Source of the DNA: CAZYQW01 sp964649825
Lineage (GTDB): Bacteria; Planctomycetota; B15-G4; JADJEK01
Reading direction: 5' to 3'
Assembly (NCBI GenBank): GCA_964649825.1
Contig: CAZYQW010000137.1
Location: 62,001-126,000, forward strand
DNA length: 64,000 bases
In this document: in pieces, positions 36,360-45,064 of the stretch
How positions within the stretch are numbered: position 1 is the first letter of the stretch
Layout of the letters: each line of letters opens with the position of its first letter
Translations under genes and position numbers: made by a program
Notes under the pieces: generated by a model
Databases searched by the model: none
The model's input: the letters and a program-made list of their open reading frames with translations, nothing else
Told to the model about the DNA's origin: nothing

Positions 36360-38879
36360 TCAGTGCTCGGCGCTGCGGGCGCACCGGAACCCGATGGAGT
36401 ACGTGGCGACGTCGGTCGGCACCGCGAAGTACGCGTCGAACCTCGAGAGGCTCGTCGGCATCGTCCAGGATCCTCCGAGCGCGATTCGTGAGCCCGGAGA
36501 TACGACGAGTCCGCTGTCGCTGGACGTTCGATGGAGCGACATCGACTCGGTCCACTCTTGGACGTTTCCGAGGGCGTGGAGAATCTCGGTTGGACTTCTG
36601 TCATCGTTTTCGAAGGTCACGCCGACGACGTTGTTCCCGTAGGTCGGCGAGAGCCGGTCGTGATACGCGTCCCCGTCGATCCCGTCCGTCGCGTTCCCGC
36701 GCGCGATCACGGCACGGTCCGCGAGCGCGCCGGCATCGTCGCCCCACGGATAGACGCGCCCGTCCGTGCCGCGTGCCGCTCGTTGCCACTCCAACGCGGT
36801 CGGCAGGCGCTTGCCTGCCCACAGGGCGTACCTCTCGGCGTCCTCGAACGTGACGTTCACGACGGGGAGCAGGTCCCAAGCGGGTTCGTAGCGCCCCTTC
36901 CAGTGCTTCGGAGCTGGATGCGCCGTCGCCTCGACGAACGCACGGTACTCGGCATTCGAGACCTCGGTGCGGTCGATCCAGAACCCGCGATCGATCTCGA
37001 CCACGCGGCGAGGATAGTTCGGATCGTCGCCCGAACCGACGACGCACGGCCCGGAGGACACGAAGATCATCCCTCTTGTGACGTCATCGACGTCGTGGAG
37101 CGGAACCTCGAATTGGTGGTCGCGGCCCGGCGTCGTGAGCGCACGAGTCAGCTCGTTCGAGCGCCCGTCGGTGCCCACGACCGTGATTCGATAGAGACCC
37201 GCGTCGACGCGGACCCCTCGATCGGAGGCGGGGAACTCGACCGGGACTCCGCCGCCGATGCCCGTGTCCGGCGACAACCGGGTCATGCGGACAGCGGCGC
37301 CGGGTTCCGACACGATCGTGACGCGCGGGTGAAAAAGCGAATCGAGGAACTCGACGTCCACGGGTTCGCGCCCGTTCAAGAGGAGGGCGCCGAGAATGAT
37401 CTCTCCCGGGCCGAGGGCCGCGCCGCCGCCGGCGTCCAGCGGTCTCAGGGCGGCGTCGGCGAAGCCGGCGGAGAGGACCTCGGGAGCACGTTCGCGCGAG
37501 GCTCTCCTGCGAAGTTCGATCCGGGCTCGAACCGACTCGATCATCTCCCTTTCTTCACTCGTCAGATGTGCCGGCGCATCCTCGAGCGAGTCGAGAACTC
37601 GTTGGGCGTCGATGAGTCGAATCACGTCCACCCGCTCCAGCGATTCGGCGGACTGCAGCTCGCGCACTGCGCCAAGGAGCGGCTCGATGCGGGCGCGTTC
37701 GACTTGTCGCGACGAAACTCGCAGCAGGACGACGACGACGCCGGCTGCGATCGCGGCGATGAGGAAGACCCGACGATGGCGCCGCAGGAACTTCCGCGCA
37801 CGATCGACGATCGACGGCGGTCGCGCCGTGATCGGCTTGTACTCGCGGAACCGACGGAGATCGTCGGCCATCTCGCGCGCGGTTTGGTATCGGTCCTTCG
37901 GCTCCTTCTCGAGGGCCTTATGGCAGATGATCTCGAGGTCTCGCGGCGCGTCGGACCGAAGCTCGCGCAGCGGTCGTGGTTCCTCGTCGCGGATCTTTCG
38001 CAGGAGATCTCCGAGGTTTCCCGCCTCGAAGGGTCGTTCCAGGGCGAGGAGTTCATAGAGCACGACGCCGAGGGAATAGACGTCCGACCGGGCGTCGACC
38101 TGCCGGCTGCCGCGCGTCGCCTGCTCGGGGCTCATGTAGAAGGGCGACGCATACAAGAGCCCCGGCACGTCCAGGCTCTCCCTTCGATCATCGAGGGCGA
38201 GACCGAAGTCGACGAGATGAGGGTCTCCGATCGCGTCGACCAGGATGTTGTCCGGCTTCACGTCGCGATGGACCACGCCCGCGTCGTGCGCGGCCTGAAG
38301 GGCATCGGCGGCACGTGCGATGAAGCGCGCGACCCAGTCGATCCGCCGGTCGTCGTGGCCCGGAGCGCCGCGAAAGCGGGCTCGGTCGAGGAGTTCCTGG
38401 AGCGGTCGGCCCGCGATGAGCGTCATCGCGAAGAAGTGCACGTCGTTCTCTTTGCCGACGGACAGGATCTTGACGATGCCGGGGTGGTCCAAGCGCGCCG
38501 CCGCGGCCGCGCCCGTCGTGAATTGCTCCACCTGGCGACGTCCGACGCTCGCCTCCGGCGCGAGCACCTTCAGAGCGACCTCGCGATCGAGTACGACGTC
38601 TCGGGCCCGAAAGACGCGCCCGGTGGCGCCGACTCCGAGCTCTTCGATCAACTCGAAATCACCGAGGCGACGATCGGGCCCGACGAGCGGCGTCACCACG
38701 GTCGGGGTGAGCTCCGGGGGCTCGAGGAACTCGTCGTCGCGGTGGAGGGCCAGGAGACGCTCGACCTCGTGCATCATCGCGGTGTCGTTGCCGCAACGGG
38801 AACGCAGCAAGGTCGACCGTTCCGCGACGTCGACCTCGAGCGCGTCTCCGAACACCTCCACGACTTTTTCCCAGTTCAT
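36360..38879 (-). CDS. Ser/Thr protein kinase fused to a formylglycine-generating-enzyme-like domain
   Basis: 839 residues; the ATG at 38879 overlaps the upstream stop (ATGA). Kinase domain about 73-340: glycine loop L-G-V-G-A-T-G-R-V-F (81-90), Lys104, H-R-D-V-K-P-D-N (204-211) and D-F-G-L-A (224-228), all residues for activity. A membrane helix lies at 371-387, so the rest is probably periplasmic: about 210 residues without a known motif, then an FGE/SUMF1-like domain at 604-839 (F-W-I-D-R-T-E-V-S-N-A-E-Y, R-L-P-T-A-L-E-W-Q-R-A-A-R, P-W-G-D, G-N-V-Q-E-W, G-G-S-W, G-F-R-C-A-R). In such fusions the domain often serves as a ligand-binding fold rather than an enzyme. Co-translation with an ECF-type factor suggests it phosphorylates or controls it. 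Confidence 0.88.
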   Translation of the reverse strand: MNWEKVVEVFGDALEVDVAERSTLLRSRCGNDTAMMHEVERLLALHRDDEFLEPPELTPTVVTPLVGPDRRLGDFELIEELGVGATGRVFRARDVVLDREVALKVLAPEASVGRRQVEQFTTGAAAAARLDHPGIVKILSVGKENDVHFFAMTLIAGRPLQELLDRARFRGAPGHDDRRIDWVARFIARAADALQAAHDAGVVHRDVKPDNILVDAIGDPHLVDFGLALDDRRESLDVPGLLYASPFYMSPEQATRGSRQVDARSDVYSLGVVLYELLALERPFEAGNLGDLLRKIRDEEPRPLRELRSDAPRDLEIICHKALEKEPKDRYQTAREMADDLRRFREYKPITARPPSIVDRARKFLRRHRRVFLIAAIAAGVVVVLLRVSSRQVERARIEPLLGAVRELQSAESLERVDVIRLIDAQRVLDSLEDAPAHLTSEEREMIESVRARIELRRRASRERAPEVLSAGFADAALRPLDAGGGAALGPGEIILGALLLNGREPVDVEFLDSLFHPRVTIVSEPGAAVRMTRLSPDTGIGGGVPVEFPASDRGVRVDAGLYRITVVGTDGRSNELTRALTTPGRDHQFEVPLHDVDDVTRGMIFVSSGPCVVGSGDDPNYPRRVVEIDRGFWIDRTEVSNAEYRAFVEATAHPAPKHWKGRYEPAWDLLPVVNVTFEDAERYALWAGKRLPTALEWQRAARGTDGRVYPWGDDAGALADRAVIARGNATDGIDGDAYHDRLSPTYGNNVVGVTFENDDRSPTEILHALGNVQEWTESMSLHRTSSDSGLVVSPGSRIALGGSWTMPTSLSRFDAYFAVPTDVATYSIGFRCARSAEH

Positions 38880-39988
38880 GCCTCGATCCCCGACGAAGCC
38901 AGGTGTCCGCGGAGCCACGCCTTCGCAGCCTTGAGGTCGCGCTCGACCGTCCGCGGCGACGTACCCAGAGCCGTTGCCACCTCCGCCGCGGTGCATCGTC
39001 CGAAGTACGTCATCTCCACGATTGTCGCCTGTCGCGGGAGGATCGTTGCGAGCTGTCGCAGCGCCTCGTCGAGATTCTCCAAGTCGGTGTGTGCCGCGTA
39101 TGCGTCCACGGCGGGTTCGATCGTCCCAAGCTCGACTCTCGCATGAGCGCCGCCGCGCTTCACGCGAGTCCTCTTCTTCGCGTGATCCACCAGGATGCGC
39201 TTCATGGAAATCGCGGTGAACTTCAAGAGTTCTCCTGCGGTGAGGATCTTGCCGAAGTCGAGGTCCTTGAAATGGAGCCACAGCTCCGACACGAGCGCCG
39301 TTGCCTGGAGCGTATGGCCGTTGATCTGTCCCCTCATCAGGCGCCCCGCTTTTTCGTGCGCCCACTCGAAGAGGCCATCCATCAGATCCTGACGTGCCTT
39401 GCTGAGCGTGTCTTCGCCGCACGCATGATAGGAGCTTAACAAGCGGTCCAGCCTCGAGAGGATCTTCATGCGGTCCGAACGCTCTTTCGACTCGGGTGCC
39501 ACGGCTTTTTGGACGATCGGATTGCGCGGACGGGAATCGATCGCTTCGGACCACGCACCGAAGGTTCGTGGCGACCTCCGCTCGATCTCGGCGCGGGCGC
39601 CGAGTGTCGCCGGCGCGTCCCCAGCCTCGCTTGCGAGGTCGTGCACCAGGTACGGGTTCGACCGGAGCAGATCGTGATCGTGGATCAACGACGTCACGAA
39701 CGCTTGCATGTTCCTGGGGTCGTACCAGAGGATCCGGTGCTCGGTGATGGCGATGAATCGGTGTCGAATCGGGTCGGGAACGTCCGATGTCTCCGCGCCA
39801 CTATTCTCATGCGCGACGAAAGGGCCGTCATACGGTTCTGCAACAAGACCCTTCTCGGAGGTTTCCAGTGTAATGAATCGCTGCCCATTCGACTCGAAGA
39901 CGGGGATGACCGGGGCGGGATAGGTTCCGAGAGCGTTGACGTGGCCGATCAGACTTGGACCGTCCGCGGTTGGCCGAGCGTCGATCAT
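38876..39988 (-). CDS. Unknown N-terminal domain fused to an ECF sigma factor
   Basis: 370 residues; the ATG at 39988 overlaps the upstream stop (ATGA). Residues 1 to about 165 are an unrecognised soluble domain, rich in aromatic residues and Asp, with phrases such as R-F-I-A-I-T-E-H-R-I-L-W-Y-D. From about residue 173 (an internal Met) it is an ECF sigma factor: N-G-H-T-L-Q-A-T-A-L-V-S-E-L-W in region 2, R-I-L-V-D-H-A-K-K-R, and a region 4 ending T-A-A-E-V-A-T-A-L-G-T-S-P-R-T-V-E-R-D. There is no stop between the halves. Either this is a true fusion, perhaps with a built-in sensor or inhibitor, or the internal Met also gives a separate sigma factor. The overlap with the kinase gene ties the two functionally. 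Confidence 0.75.
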   Translation of the reverse strand: MIDARPTADGPSLIGHVNALGTYPAPVIPVFESNGQRFITLETSEKGLVAEPYDGPFVAHENSGAETSDVPDPIRHRFIAITEHRILWYDPRNMQAFVTSLIHDHDLLRSNPYLVHDLASEAGDAPATLGARAEIERRSPRTFGAWSEAIDSRPRNPIVQKAVAPESKERSDRMKILSRLDRLLSSYHACGEDTLSKARQDLMDGLFEWAHEKAGRLMRGQINGHTLQATALVSELWLHFKDLDFGKILTAGELLKFTAISMKRILVDHAKKRTRVKRGGAHARVELGTIEPAVDAYAAHTDLENLDEALRQLATILPRQATIVEMTYFGRCTAAEVATALGTSPRTVERDLKAAKAWLRGHLASSGIEA

Positions 39989-40779
39989 GGGGCGACCCCG
40001 TCCTCGAGATAGCGTCGGATGTGACGGAACGCTTCATGCTCGAGCTGCGCGGCGATTTCGTGCGGGTGGAAGGTGGCGTGGTATCGGTAGGGGTGGAACC
40101 GGGGAACTCGAGGCTGGGACTTGGCGCACAGACGTTCGAAGACCGGCATGAGCGGATGGGGAAACCCGATCCAGTCGAGCCCGTCCACCAGGTCGAACGA
40201 TCGCTGGAGCTGGCACTCGATGACGGCGTGACGTCGATCGACGCCGAGCGGAGTCTGGTCGGTGCGCAGGACATCTCGCAGAGCCAGGATCACTTCCGGT
40301 TCGCCGACCGTGTTCGCTCGCGGGATTCCGTCGACGTAGTTGCGGTTCGAGCCGAAGAGCGCATGGACGATTCGAGACGCGGTTCGGTGGTCGCGGCGAC
40401 CGCGCACCGAGAAGCGTTGGAAGTCCGCAAGGTCGAGACCGTTGGAGTCGAGCCGGCCGTCGCGCGCCGCGCCCGTGTCGTACGGGAAGTACTCGTCCAC
40501 GTCGGTGAGGCGAGGTGGCTCGAACAGGAAAGCGACCGGAAGCTCCGACCGTTCGCGGGTCGGACCGTTGCCCGTGCGATAGAACACGCCGCCGTAGAAG
40601 AAGTAGAGCCGGTCGCTCTGAAACACGGAGCAGTGGGTCGGTCGGAGCACACCAGCGTCGACGATCGAGTCGAACCAGCGGGCGATCGTGAGATGCGAGA
40701 ACGGCAACGCTCGCGGAAGCGAGCCCTTCGGTACTGACGAGGCATCGATCGCCGCCTCGAGTTCACGATCGGACACCAC
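39985..40779 (-). CDS. Protein of unknown function with FYGG-FYR and PYDTGA motifs
   Basis: 264 residues. The GTG at 40779 was chosen for its GGGAGG site; the longer open frame upstream crosses a dispersed repeat and is not convincing. Notable motifs are L-Y-F-F-Y-G-G-V-F-Y-R near residues 69-79, E-Y-F-P-Y-D-T-G-A near 110-118 and R-F-H-P-Y-R-Y-H-A-T-F-H-P near the C-terminus. I have a faint memory of similar F-Y-G-x-P-x-(Y/F)-R proteins in bacterial accessory regions but cannot name the family. The stop overlaps the start of the ECF-fusion gene, making this the first gene of a three-gene overlapping operon. Confidence 0.7.
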   Translation of the reverse strand: MVSDRELEAAIDASSVPKGSLPRALPFSHLTIARWFDSIVDAGVLRPTHCSVFQSDRLYFFYGGVFYRTGNGPTRERSELPVAFLFEPPRLTDVDEYFPYDTGAARDGRLDSNGLDLADFQRFSVRGRRDHRTASRIVHALFGSNRNYVDGIPRANTVGEPEVILALRDVLRTDQTPLGVDRRHAVIECQLQRSFDLVDGLDWIGFPHPLMPVFERLCAKSQPRVPRFHPYRYHATFHPHEIAAQLEHEAFRHIRRYLEDGVAP

Positions 40780-40792
40780 GGTTCCTACCTCC

Positions 40793-40919
40793 CCAATGCG
40801 TATGACCGCAACCGAAGAAGCACCCGGCACGTGTGGGCCTGAGGGCGCGGTCACGTGTCGGGTGGACATGCTTCGAGTTCGTCGCGGCGCGCGAAGAACT
40901 CGAGGCCTGGAACCCAACG
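40793..40919 (+). repeat. Dispersed 127-base repeat with internal hairpin, copy 1
   Basis: Its sequence matches the reverse complement of 57606-57734 along its whole length with about a dozen differences. It contains a 13-base arm at 40874-40886 that pairs with 40890-40902 around a 3-base loop with one mismatch, and an outer G-A-C-C-G-C/G-C-G-G-T-C pairing on the other half. Both ends carry C-C-C-A-A-(C/T)-G. It lies immediately upstream of the ribosome site of the leftward gene starting at 40779, so it is probably in that operon's leader or promoter. Confidence 0.8.
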
Positions 40920-41398
40920 CCTCCGAATCCCGGGGACTCGTGGGTTCCCGACGATCGGATCGTGCGCTTCGCTCCGATGTTCGTGGTTCCTCTCGACGTG
41001 CGCCGGACACCCCTATGCCAAGCCGGATGGGCAACGGCCGAATGGGCGGATCGACGACCTCGCCCATCGAGCGCGGTCAAGAGTCGAAACGACGTCGGTG
41101 GACGATTCCGCCGGGCTTCCTTCGATTTCGCTGCGGAAATCCCACTTCCCGAGCCCCCCTGCGCTTGGCAGGGCGAGTCTCGAGGAACAGACCCTCGTGG
41201 TGCGGCCGGAAGGTTGAACTCGAGGATCGGCCCGCCCCGTTCGGCAGCCGTTCGGGCAGTGGGGGCCGGCCGTATCGCCGAGCACGTTCGTGCTACCATT
41301 CGGTCGAGCCAGCGAACCGTCGAGCCGCGACCACCGAAGCAGTCGCCCGGATGACGCCGTGCATCGCGAGGGCGGCGGCCCGGGCGCAAGAAGGGTCG
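40920..41398. other. Divergent intergenic region
   Basis: A 479-base spacer between the repeat and the hydrolase-OsmC gene; it should contain the rightward promoter. A rightward frame running out of the repeat (40833-41354) is open but has no supported start or family resemblance. Nothing else was recognised. Confidence 0.35.
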
Positions 41399-42637
41399 AT
41401 GCGCATGAACACGCAGAGTCGAGGGGTCATGTTTCCGAATCAAGCGGGCGCCTCGTTGGCGGGCCGCCTCGAGTTGCCGCCCGGTTCGCCGCGCGCCACC
41501 GCGTTGTTCGCGCACTGCTTCACGTGCGGCAAGGACAGCGCGGCGGCGACGCGGATCTCGCGCGGGCTGGCGACGCGAGGGTTCGCGGTGCTTCGCTTCG
41601 ACTTCACGGGGCTCGGGAACAGCGACGGCGACTTCGCCAACAGCCATTTCTCGGCGAACGTCGACGACCTCGTGGCGGCGGCGCGGTGGCTCGGCGCGGA
41701 GGTCGCGCCGCCGAGCCTGCTCGTCGGTCACAGCCTCGGCGGGACGGCGGTGCTCGCCGCGGCGGCGCGCATCGAACCGGTCCGCGCCATCGTGACGATC
41801 GGGGCACCGAGCGAACCGGGCCACCTTCTGCGACTGCTCGGAGATCGTGCCGGCCAGATCCGTTCGCAAGGGCGGGCCGACGTCGACATCGCCGGCCGCC
41901 GGTTCCCGATCTCCGCGTCGTTCCTGGAGGACGTGGAGGAGTCGCGCCTCCTGCCGACCCTCGATCGACTTGGACGCGACGGCAAGTCGGTGCTTCTGCT
42001 CCATTCGCCGCAGGACTCGATCGTCGGCATCGATCACGCGCGCCGGCTCTACGAGGCGTTGCGCCATCCGAAGTCGTTCCTCACGCTCGACCGCGCCGAC
42101 CACCTGCTGTCGGATCGGAAGGACGCGGATTACGTCGCGGATCTCATCGCCGTCTGGTCGCGGCGCTACCTGCCCGACGCGGCGCGCGACGACATCGCTC
42201 CGATCGAAGGCGACGTCCTCGTCGAGGGTCGCGGCGACTCGTTCCTCCAGCGCGTCACGGCCGGCTCGCACTCCTGGCTCGCCGACGAGCCGGTGAAGGT
42301 CGGCGGCGAGGACGCCGGTCCGACGCCGTACGACCATCTGCTCGCCGCGCTCGGCACGTGCACGAGCATGACGATCGGCATGTACGCCAGACACAAGAAG
42401 CTGGACGTGGGCCGGATCGCCGTCCGTTTACGTCACGACCGCGTGCACGCGGACGACTGCGAGGGCTGCGAGGAGGAGCCGCGTCGGATCGATCGGATCC
42501 AGCGCTGGCTCTCGGTCGACGGTGACCTGACGGAAGAGCAGCGGGCGCGCTTGATGCACATCGCCGATCGCTGCCCCGTCCACCAGACTCTGCATCATCT
42601 CGAGCGGATCGAGACCAAATGGGAAGGCGATCCGTGA
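41399..42637 (+). CDS. Bifunctional alpha/beta hydrolase-OsmC family protein
   Basis: 412 residues from the ATG at 41399 with AAGG upstream (a second in-frame ATG lies two codons on). Residues about 10-260 are an alpha/beta hydrolase: A-H-C-F-T-C-G-K-D, F-D-F-T-G-L-G-N-S-D-G, G-H-S-L-G-G as the nucleophile elbow, and L-D-R-A-D-H-L-L with the probable catalytic His. Residues about 275-412 are an OsmC/Ohr domain: G-G-E-D-A-G-P-T-P-Y-D-H-L-L-A-A-L-G-T-C-T-S-M-T with the first redox Cys and D-R-C-P-V-H-Q-T-L with the second. This fusion is common in bacteria; OsmC domains reduce organic hydroperoxides, and the hydrolase partner's substrate is unclear. Confidence 0.9.
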   Translation: MRMNTQSRGVMFPNQAGASLAGRLELPPGSPRATALFAHCFTCGKDSAAATRISRGLATRGFAVLRFDFTGLGNSDGDFANSHFSANVDDLVAAARWLGAEVAPPSLLVGHSLGGTAVLAAAARIEPVRAIVTIGAPSEPGHLLRLLGDRAGQIRSQGRADVDIAGRRFPISASFLEDVEESRLLPTLDRLGRDGKSVLLLHSPQDSIVGIDHARRLYEALRHPKSFLTLDRADHLLSDRKDADYVADLIAVWSRRYLPDAARDDIAPIEGDVLVEGRGDSFLQRVTAGSHSWLADEPVKVGGEDAGPTPYDHLLAALGTCTSMTIGMYARHKKLDVGRIAVRLRHDRVHADDCEGCEEEPRRIDRIQRWLSVDGDLTEEQRARLMHIADRCPVHQTLHHLERIETKWEGDP

Positions 42638-42709
42638 CGCGCTCCGATCGATTCGGCCGGCGCCAACCGAGTCGCGACGGGGAGAGGGGGGCGGGGGGCG
42701 GCGCGGCGA

Positions 42710-42834
42710 CGGTCGCGGGATACGTCCCCCCGAGCCTCGCCGGGGGGGTGTTCACCATCCAGGCGTTCGTCGCGGATGGGACGACGGCGGTTGGTTTCTC
42801 GAACTCGAACGGGTTCGAGGTTCAAGTTCAGTAG
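42710..42834 (+). pseudogene. Orphan 3' end of a secreted-protein gene
   Basis: The last 40 codons of this frame read Y-V-P-P-S-L-A-G-G-V-F-T-I-Q-A-F-V-A-D, ending S-N-S-N-G-F-E-V-Q-V-Q and a stop. This is the typical last strand pair of the C-terminal domain shared by the window's surface proteins. The DNA just upstream is a G-rich, low-complexity tract with no start, signal peptide or body. It is best read as debris of a deleted surface-protein gene. Confidence 0.65.
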
Positions 42835-42961
42835 ACGGTCGCTCGAACTCGAAGAAAACCTCGACTGCCCGATGACAGTCGGGGCGTTCTGGACTATGGA
42901 TGGCTGATCACGCTCGTCGCGTCAACCGGCGCCGCGGGCGGTTTCCGTCGGGAGTGGATCG

Positions 42962-44434
42962 TTGAGACGACAGCAGCAGGCCGGGTTGGCGTTGGTCTTG
43001 TTCGCCTCGTGCACGCTGCTCGTGAGCTGTGGGCGAAACGGCGCCGCGCGATGGAACGTGCTTCTCGTCACCCTCGACACGACGCGCGCCGACGCGATCG
43101 GCTGTTACGGGGCGGCGGCCAAGAACACTCCTCATCTCGATCGTCTGGCCGCGGAGGGGACGCGGTTCGACCTTGCGATCAGCACGTCGGCGTTCACTCC
43201 GATCTCGCACGCCTCGATCCTGACCGGACTCGACAATCGCCATCACGACCTGCGCGTGATCGCGGGCGTCGGCCTCGATCTCTTGTCGAACACCGTGCCG
43301 ACCCTTGCCACGATCCTGCGAGAGAACGGCTACCGCACGTCCGCGGCCACCAGCGCGTTCACCGCGTCGTCGCGCTATGGCTTCGCCCGCGGTTTCGAGG
43401 TGTTCGACGCTCCCGGCGGTTTCGAGGTCGACCCGCGGAACTGGGACTTCGAGCACCTGCAGCGGCGTGCCGACGACACGACGGCTCGGGTGCTGGCCGG
43501 TCTGACCGCGACGAAGGAGCCGTTCTTCGTCTGGGCGCACTTCTTCGACCCGCACGACGCCTTCCTCATGCCCCCTCCGGAGCACCTTCCCGAGCCGTTG
43601 CCGCGGACCTCTAGTGGTCTGCTCTACATGAGCGATGAGCTCTACCGCGCGGAGGTCGGCTACCTGGACCACCAGATCGGCCGCATCCTGGACGAGCTGC
43701 GACGGACCGGCGCGTACGATCGGACGATCGTGGTGGTCGTCGCCGACCATGGCGAAGGACGCGGTGATCACGGTTGGCCTTACCACGGGATCGTCTACCA
43801 GGAGCAGATCCGCGTTCCGCTCCTGATCCGCGTCCCGGAGGGAGAGAGCGGCGGCGTCGTCGATCGATTGTCGCGTACGATCGACGTCGCGCCGACCATC
43901 CTCGATCACCTCGGCCTGCTCGAGGGACGGCAGTTCGACGGTGCGTCGCTCCGCCCGCTGATGGAGGGCCAGGACGACCCCCCGCGCATCGCGGTGGCCG
44001 ACGCGGTCAACGGGTACGACGAGAACTGCGACATCCCGTTTCGCCGCCCCCTCGACGACTTCCTCTACTGCGCGACCGACGGTCGTTGGAAGCTGATCTA
44101 TCGTCCGGCCCACGCCGAACAGAGCGAACTGTTCGACCTCGTCGCGGACCCTCGCGAGGCGAAGAACGTGTTCTCCCCGGACGCGGAGCCGACGATCCGC
44201 ATGCTGCGGGAGCTCGCCGTGCGCGCCGGCTTCGTCGTCGATCGATCGCGTGCCCGCCTCGACCCGTGGACGACGGCCGCGCTCGAGTCGCTCGGCTACG
44301 TCGGCGCCACGCACCCGGCCGAGCCGATCTGGTCGTGGCGCTGTCCCGTGCATCGCAGCGTGGTAAGCCGCCGGCCGGGCCCGTGCCGGATCTGCGACGA
44401 GCCCACGGTGCCGTTCGTTCAGCCGAGGACGTGA
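42962..44434 (+). CDS. Lipoprotein sulfatase-like enzyme with Thr nucleophile and C-terminal zinc-ribbon-like tail
   Basis: 490 residues from a TTG start with GGGAG upstream. L-L-V-S-C (Cys23) is a lipobox, so the protein is lipid-anchored. Alkaline-phosphatase-superfamily motifs: L-D-T-T-R-A-D (metal site) near 38-44; T-P-I-S-H-A-S-I-L-T-G (79-89), which replaces the usual Cys/Ser of type I sulfatases with Thr79; and V-A-D-H-G-E-G with a following H-G. The C-terminal 28 residues, W-R-C-P-V-H-x9-G-P-C-R-I-C, resemble the heavy-metal-binding C-P-M-H-P...C-P-I-C-G module. Hydrolysis of a sulfate or phosphate ester is likely, with no need for formylglycine. The next gene starts 6 bases on. Confidence 0.85.
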   Translation: MRRQQQAGLALVLFASCTLLVSCGRNGAARWNVLLVTLDTTRADAIGCYGAAAKNTPHLDRLAAEGTRFDLAISTSAFTPISHASILTGLDNRHHDLRVIAGVGLDLLSNTVPTLATILRENGYRTSAATSAFTASSRYGFARGFEVFDAPGGFEVDPRNWDFEHLQRRADDTTARVLAGLTATKEPFFVWAHFFDPHDAFLMPPPEHLPEPLPRTSSGLLYMSDELYRAEVGYLDHQIGRILDELRRTGAYDRTIVVVVADHGEGRGDHGWPYHGIVYQEQIRVPLLIRVPEGESGGVVDRLSRTIDVAPTILDHLGLLEGRQFDGASLRPLMEGQDDPPRIAVADAVNGYDENCDIPFRRPLDDFLYCATDGRWKLIYRPAHAEQSELFDLVADPREAKNVFSPDAEPTIRMLRELAVRAGFVVDRSRARLDPWTTAALESLGYVGATHPAEPIWSWRCPVHRSVVSRRPGPCRICDEPTVPFVQPRT

Positions 44435-44440
44435 CGCGCC

Positions 44441-44998
44441 ATGATCGTCGTCGAGACGGCGCGGCTCACGTTGCGGCGAATGGTCGTGACCGACGCGCCG
44501 TTCATTTTCGAGCTCGTGAACGAACCGGATTGGCTGCGTCACATCGGCGACCGCGGTGTGCGAACGATCGACGCCGCGCGCGACTACATCGTGAACGGTC
44601 CCATCGACAGCTACGAGCGGCACGGCTTCGGCCTGTACCTCACGGAGCTGACGGAGTCGTGCGAGCCGATCGGCATCTGCGGGTTGTTGAAAAGGGAGTC
44701 GCTCGAGCACGTCGACCTCGGCTTCGCGCTCGTGCGGCGTCGTTTCGGGCGCGGCTACGCGACCGAGGCCGCGGCGGCCGTCGTCGCCTACGGGGAACGG
44801 GAGCTGGGGCTCGAGCGAATCCTCGCCATCACGTCTCCGGACAACTACGGGTCGATGCGAGTGCTCGCGAAGCTGGGGTTCGTCTTCGAGCGGGAGCGGT
44901 CGCACTCGGACGACGGGAGCATGGTTCGACAGTACGCCTGGGCAAGGCGAGAAAGTGTTCCGGGCGCCGGCGGTGCCGGCGATGGAGGGCCGAGGTAA
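44441..44998 (+). CDS. GNAT family N-acetyltransferase
   Basis: 185 residues, ATG at 44441 directly after the sulfatase stop. It fits the RimJ/RimL-type branch: E-T-A-R-L-T-L-R-R-M at the start, G-I-C-G-L-L-K-R near residues 84-91, acetyl-CoA-binding R-R-R-F-G-R-G-Y-A-T-E-A near 104-115, and N-Y-G-S-M-R-V-L-A-K-L-G-F near 138-150. It probably transfers an acetyl group to a small amine or a ribosomal protein N-terminus; the substrate cannot be told. Likely co-transcribed with the sulfatase. Confidence 0.9.
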   Translation: MIVVETARLTLRRMVVTDAPFIFELVNEPDWLRHIGDRGVRTIDAARDYIVNGPIDSYERHGFGLYLTELTESCEPIGICGLLKRESLEHVDLGFALVRRRFGRGYATEAAAAVVAYGERELGLERILAITSPDNYGSMRVLAKLGFVFERERSHSDDGSMVRQYAWARRESVPGAGGAGDGGPR

Positions 44999-45064
44999 CG
45001 CTTCCATCGGCGGTGGATGGGGCGGTAGCGTGTCCTCGGTGCGCGACTCGTCTCGGAGCGGATC

